64,000 nt of DNA from EW11 sp035765635 (lineage in GTDB: Bacteria > Verrucomicrobiota > Verrucomicrobiia > Opitutales > Opitutaceae). The stretch lies in contig DASTWZ010000029.1 of NCBI GenBank assembly GCA_035765635.1, positions 1 to 64,000 of the forward strand, read 5' to 3'. Below, piece by piece: positions 1 to 8,823 of the stretch (positions within the stretch are counted from its first letter, which is position 1; the number at the start of each line of letters is the position of its first letter). The notes beneath the pieces were generated by a model. That model searched no databases and was not told the origin of the DNA. It was given only the letters and a program-made list of their open reading frames with translations. The position numbers and the translations under genes were made by a program.

Positions 1-119
1 GGAGCGCTGGCGTCCTCGCCGGCATTGTTCGGCGCCGCGAAGCGGCGGACTTATCGAAAAGCAGGCCGGAGGCCTGCGCTCCACGAACCGGCGCGTCCGC
101 GTTTGGAAAACGCGGACGC
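1..119. repeat. REPIN (inverted REP pair) plus 12-bp-stem hairpin
   Basis: Bases 1-25 are a forward REP: a GGAG head, then a hairpin with 7-bp arms GCTGGCG/CGCCGGC and loop TCCT. Bases 61-82 are a second REP in inverse orientation (GCAGGCC, loop GGA, GGCCTGC, then GCTCC). The pair forms a REPIN-like unit, possibly cut by the window edge. It is followed by a perfect 12-bp stem (93-104 with 108-119, loop GGA). The same GGAGC-hairpin family recurs near 8.05, 14.8, 23.5-23.9 and 24.6 kb. The unit lies past the stop codon of the minus-strand MFS gene. Confidence 0.7.
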
Positions 120-174
120 TTCCACACCTCACTTCACCCTTCCCTCCACAGCCGTCCCTCCGCAACACACCCCC

Positions 175-1470
175 TCACACCGCATCCCGCTTGATCGTCA
201 GCAACGCCGCGATCGCCAGCACGGCGGCGCCCACCACGTAGATGATCGCGCCGAAGGCAATCGCTTCGCTCATGTTCTCGATCGTCGAGGCATGCCGTCC
301 GTACTTCGTCGCGAACCCCACCGCTAACGGCCCAAGTGCGCCACCGCCCCAGCCGACGGTGTTCACGATTCCGACCGCCGTGCTCCGTGCCCGCGGCGGC
401 ACGACGTCGTACAACGAGGCCCAGATATTCGAGTCGTAGAGCCCCTTGCAGATGCCGAAAAACGTCATCGACCAAAGCAGTGTGCTCACGCTGTGCGTCA
501 GCCCGACCAACGCGACAAAGGTGGCTCCGAGCAGCAGACCGGCCGCCTGCACCAGAATGCGCCCGCCGAGATAACGTTTCACCAAACGATCCGCCAGAAT
601 CCCGCCCAACGGTGCGCTGAACGCGCTCGCGAGGTGAATGAATACACTTCCCGAAAGTCCCGCGGACGTGAGGCGAAACCCAAATTTCTCCACTAGAAAG
701 GTCGGCGTCCACGTCAGGAAAATCGTCGCCACGAAATTCGCCCCAAGAAATCCCGCCATCAGCAGCAGTGCCGTCGGATTTCGGAAAATAATCGCCAGCG
801 TCTCACGCACGCCGAGCGGTTTAGCCGTGGCCGCGTCGACAGTCGCCACGGTCTCGCGAAGCTCCTCCGCTTCCGCCTGCCCGCGCACCGGCTCACGCAG
901 GAAAACATACAGCACGAGCGCCAGCACCACGCCGGCTCCGCCAAAGAAATAAAAGCCCACGCGCCAGCCCATCGTCTCGGCAAACCAAGCTCCCGCCCAG
1001 CTCCCGATGATCGTGCCGACGTACACGCTGGATTGGTGAAACGACAGCGCGCGGGACCGCGTAGCCCGCCCATGATAATCGCTCACCAGCGACATCGACG
1101 CCGGGAAATAAAACGTCTCTCCACATCCCTCCAGCGCCCGCACCGTCACGAAATGCCAGAGCTTGGAACACCATCCCGTCATCACCGTGATCGCGCTCCA
1201 AAACAAACAGCCTCCCAGAATGAGATGCTTGCGCGCGACGCGATCACCCACGAATCCCGCGAACGGCGCACCCGCCGCGTAGACCCACATGAACGCGGAG
1301 CCGATCAATCCAAGCTCCACCACGTCGAACCCAAACTCGTCCTTCAGTTTTGGAAAAATCGAAAAGATCGCCTGCCGGTCCGCGTAATTGAAAAAGCAGA
1401 CGAACCACAGCATCCCCACGACGGCCCACTTGTAGCGACCGCCCGGCCGCCGGCGCGTTTCAACTGGCAT
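175..1470 (-). CDS. MFS transporter, probably sugar-acid / organic-anion uptake
   Basis: A 431-residue polytopic membrane protein of the major facilitator superfamily with about 12 hydrophobic segments. The loop between helices 2 and 3 carries the family signature GDRVARKHLILGG near residue 75. Overall character (the FFNYADRQAIF opening, GWRVGFYFFG) resembles the anion:cation symporter branch that takes up hexuronates, galactonate and similar acids. The ATG at 1470 is chosen because the longer frame only adds basic, non-membrane sequence running into the upstream gene. It overlaps the end of the DHDPS-family gene by 11 bp, so it is the last gene of the LacI-TonB operon. Substrate is inferred from context only. 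Confidence 0.85.
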   Translation of the reverse strand: MPVETRRRPGGRYKWAVVGMLWFVCFFNYADRQAIFSIFPKLKDEFGFDVVELGLIGSAFMWVYAAGAPFAGFVGDRVARKHLILGGCLFWSAITVMTGWCSKLWHFVTVRALEGCGETFYFPASMSLVSDYHGRATRSRALSFHQSSVYVGTIIGSWAGAWFAETMGWRVGFYFFGGAGVVLALVLYVFLREPVRGQAEAEELRETVATVDAATAKPLGVRETLAIIFRNPTALLLMAGFLGANFVATIFLTWTPTFLVEKFGFRLTSAGLSGSVFIHLASAFSAPLGGILADRLVKRYLGGRILVQAAGLLLGATFVALVGLTHSVSTLLWSMTFFGICKGLYDSNIWASLYDVVPPRARSTAVGIVNTVGWGGGALGPLAVGFATKYGRHASTIENMSEAIAFGAIIYVVGAAVLAIAALLTIKRDAV

Positions 1471-2452
1471 TTCGACCTCCCTCCGCGACCAAGTCCGCCG
1501 GCTCCAAATTCCACTCCGTCCATTTCGCGCGAAGTTGAGCGACGATCTTTTGGTACGTGATGGCGGACGCCGCGGAGACAACCGTTTTCGGACTTCCCGG
1601 GGTCAACCCTCTCGCCTCCATTCCCGCCGCCACGTTGAGCGGAAAGGTCAACTGATCGATAATCGCGCCGGCTTCTTTCATACGATCAGTCAAGGGACGC
1701 GCCTCCACTTGGCGACCTCGCTGACAAAGTTTATAGATCTCGACCATCATCTCCGGAACGAAGTTGACCATCCCGCCAATGCAGCCCGCGGCGCCGAGGC
1801 CAAACACTTCCGCGAGCCGCGTATCCGCTCCGGAAAATACGACGTAGTTCTTTTTGCGTCCGAGTTCGATCAACGCCTCGTGATACCCGAACTCGCCCCC
1901 ACTTTGCTTGATGCCGTGCATCGGCGCGCGCTCAGCGAATGCCTCCACCGTCTCGAGATCGATGCGCGTTCCGGCCAGCTCCGGGAAATTATAAAGCAAT
2001 ACCGGCAACGACGTCGCCGCAGCCACGCGAAGGAAAAACTCCAGAAGGTCCGCTTGCGAAACCGGATAAAACCAGGGCGGCATGATCGCGATACCGGCCG
2101 CTCCTTCTTCCGCCGCGAATCGCGCCAGCGCCGCAGCATGTTCGAACTGGATGTCCGACACATTGACCACGACCGGCAAGCCGTCCGCGTGACGAATGAC
2201 AGCGCGCACAATCGCCTTGCGCTGCTCCACCGAAAATCGGGGAAACTCGCCCGTGCTGCCGAGCGCCACGATCCCGGCGACGCCGCGCTGGCGCAACCAG
2301 CCGATGTGCTGAGCCATGGCGGATTCGATCAATGCACCGGCGGCATCGACCGGAGTCCAGAGAGCGGGAAAAATTCCTCCGCGCGGAAAAGCAGGTGAAG
2401 ACAAGGCAGTAAGTCTTTGAAGTTTTGAAGAGAGACCGAGACGCGAAGTCAC
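1460..2452 (-). CDS. Dihydrodipicolinate synthase / N-acetylneuraminate lyase family enzyme
   Basis: A 330-residue class I aldolase of the DapA/NanA superfamily. It has the phosphate/carboxylate loop GSTGE (65-69), catalytic Tyr154 in YNFPE and Schiff-base Lys182 in GIKQSGG; the Tyr-Lys spacing of 28 equals that of DapA. Such enzymes cleave or dehydrate 2-keto-acid sugars (sialic acid, KDG, ketoglucarate) or make dihydrodipicolinate. Position between a VCBS protein and an MFS carrier in a LacI-controlled operon argues for catabolism rather than lysine synthesis. GTG at 2452 is taken as start because it overlaps the stop of the upstream gene (GTGA), suggesting coupling; a TTG further in is the alternative. 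The first in-frame ATG after it would remove conserved sequence. Confidence 0.85.
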   Translation of the reverse strand: MTSRLGLSSKLQRLTALSSPAFPRGGIFPALWTPVDAAGALIESAMAQHIGWLRQRGVAGIVALGSTGEFPRFSVEQRKAIVRAVIRHADGLPVVVNVSDIQFEHAAALARFAAEEGAAGIAIMPPWFYPVSQADLLEFFLRVAAATSLPVLLYNFPELAGTRIDLETVEAFAERAPMHGIKQSGGEFGYHEALIELGRKKNYVVFSGADTRLAEVFGLGAAGCIGGMVNFVPEMMVEIYKLCQRGRQVEARPLTDRMKEAGAIIDQLTFPLNVAAGMEARGLTPGSPKTVVSAASAITYQKIVAQLRAKWTEWNLEPADLVAEGGRNAS

Positions 2453-4458
2453 TTCGCGTTCGGACGTGATAAGGAATAAAAAAATCCGTCTTCCGCTCCG
2501 ATGATGAGCTCGCTCGAACCCGAAGCGGCATCGGTCAACAGGGTCGGCGTCGTCGAGTGCCCTGCGAGGACTTTGCCATCGAGCGGACCTTCGTCCTTGA
2601 AGCGCCAATGGCCTTCCTGATCACGACCCAGCCCGCGGAGGAAATTGATGTTGGGCTTGCTGTTGACCAGCAGATCGAGCGTCCCGTCGCCATCCCAGTC
2701 GGTGAAACAAAACGTGCGCCGTCCACTCGCGCCGGCTTCCTTCGCATTGAGGCGCAACGGACCCGACTCGTGGTTCACGGGCTGGCCGACACTGTCGAAA
2801 TCGGAAACGCCTTCGCCCCGGAACACGCGCTCGGGCGCCTGCAAAATCAACGTCCCATCGGACGCCTTTTTTCGATGGTACAAGGCGAGATAGCCTTCGC
2901 TGTCGAGCATCACCAGATCGACCAAGCCATCCTGGTCCCAATCGATCGCGCAAGGAGTCGTGCGCCATTGCGTGACCAACTCCGATCCTTTCGGGCGCCA
3001 CCAATTCCATTTGGGGTGCGGATTCTCGCCGACGTGTTCGACGATGATCGGTTGTCCCGCGGCGAGACGTGGCGCGGTCTTCGAGCCGACATTGCGATAC
3101 CAAATCACTTTTCCCCAAATTCCGTTCGACAAAATATCGAGGCGGCCGTCGCCGTCCCAATCCGCCACGCTGACATTGGTGTAGCCCCATTTTCTTTCCG
3201 CCGGTCCCTGGATCGAGCCATTCGGTCCGGCCTGCTCGCGAATGAGTTCACCGCCCGCGGACAAATACACCGGCGGCGCCCAACGCCGCGGCGTGCCGCC
3301 GAGATTCTGCAGGAATCCGATATATCCAGCGCTGTCGCCCACGATCAAATCCACCAGGCCATCGCCGTTCCAATCCGCCGCCGCCGGCGCGGAAAGCGCG
3401 CCGAATTTCAGCGCGTCGGCCCGCTGCCGAAAATAGCGCGGGGGCAAAAATCCCGGAACGCCATCGACGACTTCGCCCGTCCCTTGGATGAAGGCCACGC
3501 GGCCGTCCTCGTCGCCACTGACCAAATCGAGAATGCCGTCGCCATTGAAGTCACAGGCCACCGGCGTGATCATGCAGAGATCCATCGTCAGCGGCTTGCC
3601 GCCTGCCGTGAGTTTTTTGCCCGCGGCATAGCGCGGCTCGACCCTCGTGCCGATGTTTTCGAAATACGTGAAGCCGTCGGTGAACTCGCCGCAGATCAGG
3701 TCGAGTTTACCGCTTCGACGAAAATCGCCGAACGAAGGCGAGGGCATCCCGAAAACATCGATCGCCGAATCGTTGGCCCCGCGAAGTTGACGCGCGTCCT
3801 CGTAAACCGGCGACTCGTTTGTGCCGCGATTGTGCAGCAGATAAACATAGCCGTGCAGCGGGCCATTTTTCCAATTTCCCTGCGGGTCATAGGCGTTGTC
3901 CCAGCCGTAGTCGGCCCAGAAGTCCACGCCGACTACGATGTCTTGTGTGCCGTCTCCATCGTAGTCCACGAACCGCCATTGCACGGCGCGGGTCTTTCCC
4001 TCCGGTCCGACTTTCTCCGGCGCGGGAAGAGTCACAGGATGGGCAAAACCGCTTTTCAGAAAATCCGGATAGACGTGATTGAGCGATGTGACGACGGGTT
4101 TGCCCGTGCTGTAGCTGATTTGTGGATACGGAACGCTGTCGCCGATGCGCACGGCGGGTAGAAACACAGGCAATTTTGTCTGCGGGTCGATGCTCCCGCT
4201 GTTGGCGAAAACGTAGGTGCCGTTGGAAGGTTTATCCGTGCAAACCACGACCAGATCCATCAGCCCATCGCCGTTGTAGTCCATCGGCAGCGGCGTCGCC
4301 CACAAGCCCACGGCGAGATCGGTGATCAAGCCTGGGTTGTTGTAGGCGATTCGCTGGAGCCGGCTGGCCTCGGCTGCGCGCGATGTCGCCGGTGCGAGAG
4401 CCGCGACCGTCGACAAGAACGACGCAGCAAAATAGAAACGATGAGCGTTCATGGCCAT
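2449..4458 (-). CDS. Secreted FG-GAP/VCBS repeat protein
   Basis: A 669-residue exported protein with an N-terminal signal peptide (hydrophobic stretch to about residue 28, cleavage near SRAAEA). At least seven calcium-binding-type repeat cores are spread along it: DYNGDGLMDLVVV, DYDGDGTQDIVVG, DFNGDGILDLVSG, DWNGDGLVDLIVG, DWDGDGRLDIL, DWDQDGLVDLVML and DWDGDGTLDLLVN. This pattern fits a seven-bladed integrin-like beta-propeller. No catalytic domain is evident, so a role in binding a polymer or ligand at the cell surface is inferred. It sits 24 bp after the TonB receptor stop and overlaps the aldolase start, so it is the middle gene of the operon. An ATG two codons in (4452) is an alternative start. 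Confidence 0.85.
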   Translation of the reverse strand: MAMNAHRFYFAASFLSTVAALAPATSRAAEASRLQRIAYNNPGLITDLAVGLWATPLPMDYNGDGLMDLVVVCTDKPSNGTYVFANSGSIDPQTKLPVFLPAVRIGDSVPYPQISYSTGKPVVTSLNHVYPDFLKSGFAHPVTLPAPEKVGPEGKTRAVQWRFVDYDGDGTQDIVVGVDFWADYGWDNAYDPQGNWKNGPLHGYVYLLHNRGTNESPVYEDARQLRGANDSAIDVFGMPSPSFGDFRRSGKLDLICGEFTDGFTYFENIGTRVEPRYAAGKKLTAGGKPLTMDLCMITPVACDFNGDGILDLVSGDEDGRVAFIQGTGEVVDGVPGFLPPRYFRQRADALKFGALSAPAAADWNGDGLVDLIVGDSAGYIGFLQNLGGTPRRWAPPVYLSAGGELIREQAGPNGSIQGPAERKWGYTNVSVADWDGDGRLDILSNGIWGKVIWYRNVGSKTAPRLAAGQPIIVEHVGENPHPKWNWWRPKGSELVTQWRTTPCAIDWDQDGLVDLVMLDSEGYLALYHRKKASDGTLILQAPERVFRGEGVSDFDSVGQPVNHESGPLRLNAKEAGASGRRTFCFTDWDGDGTLDLLVNSKPNINFLRGLGRDQEGHWRFKDEGPLDGKVLAGHSTTPTLLTDAASGSSELIIGAEDGFFYSLSRPNAK

Positions 4459-4482
4459 GAGTGGAGAGCGCGCGGCACGGCC

Positions 4483-6759
4483 TCAGAAGTTCGTGGTGAT
4501 GCTGAGACGATAGGTGCGCGGCGGCTGGTCGCGCGTGATCAGGAACGGATCGTTGCCCAAATTCGTGACCATGAAATCGACGTCGTAGTTGCCGATTCGA
4601 TACGCCGCGCCGGCGTCCAAACTTTTTTGCACGTGCGGGACATGCGTGAGACCGACGCCGGTGACCTGCGTCCAAACTGGGCCGATCAGTGAAATGCCGG
4701 CTTTCAGAAGCAGACCATGATTGTGCGAGTCGCGAAAACTGTAGCGCGCGAAGGTGTTCAAATTCCAATCTGGCGCGAAGCGGATCGGGATGCGGTCGTT
4801 CAGATTTTGCGACGCCGTGTTCTGCTGGCTCGTTTCCATGTCGGCGAAATTCGCCACGATGCTGAGCCGGTCCGTCACGTTGCCGAAAAAACTGATTTCG
4901 TAGCCCTTCGATTGGGCGCCTTGAATCACGGTCTGCGTGCCGAAGGTCACAGGCTGGCCCATGGACGTGCCATTGGTCAGGATGTTCTGCACACTGCCTT
5001 CCTTGGTCATTTGCCAGTAGGCGGCGGCGGCGGTGACGCGCCCATTGAACAAGTCCGTCTTGATGCCGATTTCCTTCAGATTCGTGAGCGGATTGACCGT
5101 GAAAAATTCGCTGTTGCGCGGATCGCCGGGCAGGAGGCCGTTGTAGCGCTGAATGGTGCGCGTCGGATCCGTTTGCACGCTGCGCACGGCGTAGACCGCG
5201 AGCTTCGGCATGACTTTTACCGTGACGCCGTAGCGGTAGGAATTGAGCGTGGTATCGCTGAAGGCTGACCGCGTGTTCGTCACGAGATTCTGGGTTTCGC
5301 TGTGGTCGTGATCGCGACGCAGGCCGCCCGAGGCGATGATGCGGTCCTTCCAGAACGAGAAGATTTGTTCGCCGTAATAACCGAAGTTGTAGGAATGGGC
5401 CGTGGTGTAGGAAGAACGTTTTAGCGTCACGGTCCGGCCATCGAAGTAGTCGATGCTGTCGTCCATCCCGGCGAGCGCGACGATATCGATTTTGTTGAAC
5501 GGCGCGTTCGGGATGCCCGAGGAGTTATCCGTCACGCCGGAATTATTGCTGTAGGAATAGCCGACGAGCGTCGAAGCGTGAACCCAATCGCGCCATCCAT
5601 ACTTTGTGATCAAGTCGCCCTGCGCCGTCGTGTTGTGGCTGGAACTCACGCCGCCGGTCCGCTGCGAGTTCATCACCGTGTTGAAATTGTCCTCACCGGT
5701 CCACGCGAAGGTGTCGGCACCCTGATAACGCCAATGGCCAACCTGGCGGAAGGTGATGTAATCGTTGAAGGTGTGGGTGAAGAAGAGCGTGCCGACGGCC
5801 ACCTTTTCCTTGTCCTCGTTGCCCGGACCGCTGATCGCGAAATCGTACGGCAGGTTCAGGGCCGTGATCGGATCGCTGTCCTTGGCGAATTGCGGAATGA
5901 GCCGGCGCAATTTTCCGGGGTAGAGAGCGAAGCCGTGGCCCTCTTCGCGCGACGGCGTGTTGCTGTCGATGAATTCGCCGGTGAAGACCAGGTCGGTCTT
6001 GTCGGTGATCGCCCAGCGGAACGACGGATAGAGCGCGAAAATGCGGCTGTCCTGGAAGTTGATGTAATCGTCAGAACGCTGCCACGCGGCGGCGAGGCGG
6101 GCTGACATCTTGTCCTTCCAAATCCGGTAATTGCTGTCGACTTCCACGCGGTTGAACGCGTCGTCGTACTCGTCCATTCCCGTCGTGTACTTCAGCGTGG
6201 TGAAGTTCCGATCGAGGTCGGGCTTCTTGAGAATGTAGTTGAGCAAGCCCGTGCCGCCCGCGCGTCCCTGTACGGCAGAGGGAGGACCCTTCACGACCTC
6301 GAGCCGCTCGTAGCCGACCAAGTCGCGCTTGTAGGAGCCGACGCGGACGCCATCGACCGCGATCGATCCGCTGGTTTCGAAACCGCGCAGGTTCACCGTG
6401 TCGCCGCCGCCGGCGTTGCGATTGCGGACGTAGACATTGCTCACATAGCGAAACGACTGATCGAAGGTGGTCGCGCCCATGTCGCTCCACATTTCCTTGG
6501 TCATGATGTCGACCGTCTGCGGAATATCGATGAGGGCGGTGTTGGTGCGCGTGGCGGTGGACGCGCTGGAGACGCGGTAGCCCTGCATCTGCTCGGCGGT
6601 GACGTCGAAAGGTTTCAGGACGACGATTTCGTCCGAGGCGGACGAAACCGGCGCTGGCGCGTCGGAAGAGGACGTCTGCGCTTGGCTGGCGCCGGCGCTG
6701 ACGAGAGCGAGGGCAGCGGTGACGAGGAAGGACGGGAAACGTTTGTGGGGGGTGATCAT
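4483..6759 (-). CDS. TonB-dependent outer-membrane receptor
   Basis: A 758-residue outer-membrane transporter that would import a ligand using TonB energy. It has a signal peptide (cleavage near Ala27), a short TonB-box-like stretch EIVVLKPFDVTAE, and a plug domain with the usual GYERLEVVKGPPSAVQGR and GGTGLLNYILKKP segments. A long beta-barrel follows, ending in an aromatic C-terminus (SITTNF) as expected for BAM targeting. The VVLKPFDVTAE start is typical of the large receptor families of Opitutaceae. It is the first structural gene after the LacI regulator, with an operator-like palindrome about 97 bp upstream, so it is probably induced by the imported compound. Confidence 0.93.
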   Translation of the reverse strand: MITPHKRFPSFLVTAALALVSAGASQAQTSSSDAPAPVSSASDEIVVLKPFDVTAEQMQGYRVSSASTATRTNTALIDIPQTVDIMTKEMWSDMGATTFDQSFRYVSNVYVRNRNAGGGDTVNLRGFETSGSIAVDGVRVGSYKRDLVGYERLEVVKGPPSAVQGRAGGTGLLNYILKKPDLDRNFTTLKYTTGMDEYDDAFNRVEVDSNYRIWKDKMSARLAAAWQRSDDYINFQDSRIFALYPSFRWAITDKTDLVFTGEFIDSNTPSREEGHGFALYPGKLRRLIPQFAKDSDPITALNLPYDFAISGPGNEDKEKVAVGTLFFTHTFNDYITFRQVGHWRYQGADTFAWTGEDNFNTVMNSQRTGGVSSSHNTTAQGDLITKYGWRDWVHASTLVGYSYSNNSGVTDNSSGIPNAPFNKIDIVALAGMDDSIDYFDGRTVTLKRSSYTTAHSYNFGYYGEQIFSFWKDRIIASGGLRRDHDHSETQNLVTNTRSAFSDTTLNSYRYGVTVKVMPKLAVYAVRSVQTDPTRTIQRYNGLLPGDPRNSEFFTVNPLTNLKEIGIKTDLFNGRVTAAAAYWQMTKEGSVQNILTNGTSMGQPVTFGTQTVIQGAQSKGYEISFFGNVTDRLSIVANFADMETSQQNTASQNLNDRIPIRFAPDWNLNTFARYSFRDSHNHGLLLKAGISLIGPVWTQVTGVGLTHVPHVQKSLDAGAAYRIGNYDVDFMVTNLGNDPFLITRDQPPRTYRLSITTNF

Positions 6760-6855
6760 GATTGCGGATCAGCGGAACGTTGAAGGGGACCGTGCGCTCC
6801 AAGGGAAACGCCACGGCACTGAAGAAGGAGCAAAACAGGGGAACAGCAGATCTGT

Positions 6856-6873
6856 TGCTAAAACGTTTTTGCA
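6856..6873. promoter_or_regulatory. LacI-type operator upstream of TonB receptor
   Basis: An 18-bp near-perfect palindrome, TGCTAAAACGTTTTTGCA, with a central CG as in LacI/GalR operators. Only one symmetric pair is mismatched. It lies between the lacI-type gene stop and the receptor start and shares the core AAAACGTTTT with the site before the regulator gene. Confidence 0.7.
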
Positions 6874-6914
6874 AACGCGCATTCTGTCAACGGATTTTTT
6901 CGAAGAGAAATCGT

Positions 6915-7961
6915 TCAGGGCTTCTGCAGGGACGCGCGCGGCACTTCCACCACGGGCACGACCACGCGCTCCTCCGGGATGGCCGACTGCCCCAGCTGCC
7001 TGAGCAGCATGGCGCTGGCTTCCTCGGCGAGGACGCGATGGGAAACGCCGACGCAGGCCAGCGGCGGATCGAAGAAAGGAGCGATCGCGTAATCGCCGAC
7101 GCCGACGACCGCGATGTCCTGCGGAAGCCGCAGGCGGTGTTCCTTGATCGCGTGATAAGCGCCGAGCGCCAGCGCATCGGACACGGCATAGACGCCGTCG
7201 ACCGCCGATTTGTTTTTCGCGAGAAATGCCTTCATCGCCTCGTATCCACCTTCCTCCGACAACCGGTTCGCCACGATCTCCTGCGGGGCTTGCCCAAGCG
7301 CTTCGCCGGCCTGCCGCATGAAGCTGTCGACACGCGTGCGGGTGATTTGAGTGAGCGGCGCGCCATGGAGCACGGCGAGTTTTCGCCGGCGATGCTGCAG
7401 CAGGAGCTTGGCCGAGCGCGTGCCGGATTGCGGATCCTCGATGACCGACGCGTAGCCCGGGACGTTGCGGTTCACCAGGACGACGGGGTAGGGCAGCTTG
7501 GTCCGCGTGAGAAACTGATCGTCCTCGGAAATCGTATTGAGAATGATGGCCGCATTGAAGTGATCTCCCGTCAGCAGGCCGGGCACCTCCCGAAGTTTTC
7601 CTGCGGAAAACATCTCGATCACCACGGAAATCGTGTAGGGCAAATCGGCCGCGATCGTCGTGCGGAGCGCCGCGACGAAATGATTCACCAGTGGAATCGG
7701 CGCCTCGAAGCTCGTCATCAACGCGACCACGACGGAATTGCGCGGCGTGCTGTGACTGCGCAGACGGCGCGCGCTGAGATTTGGCAAATAACCGAGCTTG
7801 GCCGCGGCGGCTTTGATCTTCTCGACGGTGTCGATGGAGATGCGGCGCTCGAGATGGCGGTTGTTCAGCACGGAAGACACCGACCCGATCGAAACGCCGG
7901 CCGCCTTCGCGATCGTGCGCACCGTGGCGGGCGCCCGCCGTTTTCCTGCTTTGTCACCCAT
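6915..7961 (-). CDS. LacI family transcriptional regulator
   Basis: A 348-residue regulator. The N-terminal helix-turn-helix and hinge are clear: TVRTIAKAAGVSIGSVSSVL at about residues 13-32, then the hinge helix segment NLSARRLRS near 61-69 that enters the minor groove. The rest is a periplasmic-binding-protein-like sensor domain (for example VYAVSDALALGAYHAI and DIAVVGVGDYAIAPFFDPPL). It heads the minus-strand operon for the TonB receptor, VCBS protein, aldolase-family enzyme and MFS carrier. A palindrome with core AAAACGTTTT lies 46 bp before its own start and another before the receptor gene, which suggests autoregulation plus control of uptake. The effector is unknown. Confidence 0.93.
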   Translation of the reverse strand: MGDKAGKRRAPATVRTIAKAAGVSIGSVSSVLNNRHLERRISIDTVEKIKAAAAKLGYLPNLSARRLRSHSTPRNSVVVALMTSFEAPIPLVNHFVAALRTTIAADLPYTISVVIEMFSAGKLREVPGLLTGDHFNAAIILNTISEDDQFLTRTKLPYPVVLVNRNVPGYASVIEDPQSGTRSAKLLLQHRRRKLAVLHGAPLTQITRTRVDSFMRQAGEALGQAPQEIVANRLSEEGGYEAMKAFLAKNKSAVDGVYAVSDALALGAYHAIKEHRLRLPQDIAVVGVGDYAIAPFFDPPLACVGVSHRVLAEEASAMLLRQLGQSAIPEERVVVPVVEVPRASLQKP

Positions 7962-8006
7962 GCCCAGGACTCTTCACAGATTTGCCCTCCGCTGGCAAAG
8001 GAGTTT

Positions 8007-8024
8007 TGCAAAAACGTTTTGGCC
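8007..8024. promoter_or_regulatory. LacI-type operator upstream of the regulator gene
   Basis: TGCAAAAACGTTTTGGCC has the same TGCNAAAACGTTTT core as the site at 6856-6873, with 7 of 9 half-site positions symmetric. It is 46 bp upstream of the LacI-family start. A second dyad (TTTGCC, 7 bp, GGCAAA) at 7981-7999 lies between the operator and the gene. Confidence 0.65.
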
Positions 8025-8052
8025 AAATCCTCTGATTCTGGCCTCGGAAAGC

Positions 8053-8105
8053 GGAGCGCGGCATCCACGCCGGCGTGGTTGTTCGTCGCGAAGCGGCGGG
8101 CTTTT
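8053..8105. repeat. Diverged REP-like element
   Basis: Begins GGAGCGC and contains the perfect 14-bp palindrome CCACGCCGGCGTGG (8065-8078). It then continues TTGTTCGTCGCGAAGCGGCG, which parallels the sequence following the first REP of the window (about 25-50). It touches the stop of the SpoIIAA-like gene, so the repeat family extends past the hairpin itself. Confidence 0.5.
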
Positions 8106-8472
8106 AGGCCAAGCCCAGCCAGCGCATCGCTTCGTCTCGATCGCGGAACACATTCACGCCGGCCGCGCCGTTGATTTCCAGATAAGCGCCGTACACCCGT
8201 GCCAGGCCGAAATTGAGCTCCCGCTTCACCAAAACTGCCCGGCGCGACTGAGGAGAGTAGATTGAATGTTGCGCCAACTCTCGGAGTCGATCCACCGGCA
8301 TCCCGGCCGATTCCGATTCAGTCACATCTACGAGTTCCGAAAACGAAGGATCGAAACGCGGATCGTTCTTCAGCGTCTCTGACAAAGCGCTGACGTCCGC
8401 ATAGGTGAACTTTCCCGCGAGCCGCACGAGTACCAACCCGCGAGCACTATCTATCTCATACGAACAAGGCAT
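8104..8472 (-). CDS. SpoIIAA/STAS-like hypothetical protein
   Basis: A 122-residue soluble protein. The alternation of strands and helices (YEIDSARGLVLVRLAGKFTY, then DVSALSETLKNDPRFDPSFS, then SELVDVTESES) resembles the SpoIIAA-like/STAS fold family found as single-domain proteins in many environmental bacteria. The ATG at 8472 is chosen because upstream in-frame residues are Arg-rich and unlike a protein. No partner gene is adjacent: it sits alone between a REP-like repeat and the divergent obg gene. Function unknown; membership of the SpoIIAA-like group is a fold-level guess. Confidence 0.6.
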   Translation of the reverse strand: MPCSYEIDSARGLVLVRLAGKFTYADVSALSETLKNDPRFDPSFSELVDVTESESAGMPVDRLRELAQHSIYSPQSRRAVLVKRELNFGLARVYGAYLEINGAAGVNVFRDRDEAMRWLGLA

Positions 8473-8823
8473 CAGCGGCCAAGAAAACCCTGGGCTGACG
8501 CTGCGTTCAACGAGAATTCGCCACGAACCCACACGCATACGCCTGCCGCGGCCGGCCGTGAAACTCGCCCGCCGTCGTGTGATTCCTGGGATTCGTGGGA
8601 AAAAGAGCCAGGCGCTGCTCTTCGGTCGCGGCTCGCCCAAGTCCCTGGGGCCATTTCCTCAATTTTGCCCCTCTTTGTGTCGATAGCTGCAGAACCGCCC
8701 GTGCTAGCGTTTTCCTTGCACTCGTGAAACGGCGCAGGGCATAAACGCGCCTGACCGGGGTCGCGACGTGCATTTCGCAGAATCGGACCGGGTCTAACTT
8801 TCAGTCAGCTGCTACCTTCCTTC
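8473..8823. other. Intergenic region before obg
   Basis: A 351-bp divergent spacer. The only promoter-like feature I can point to is TTGCAC (8716-8721) with CATAAA about 18 bp later, in the direction of obg. No hairpin terminator or repeat copy is obvious. Low confidence for the promoter. Confidence 0.3.

Noticed and set aside
2557..4161. 534-codon plus-strand frame opposite the VCBS gene
   Set aside because: Mirrors the regular DxDGDG repeat codons of the real gene; no domain or plausible start context.
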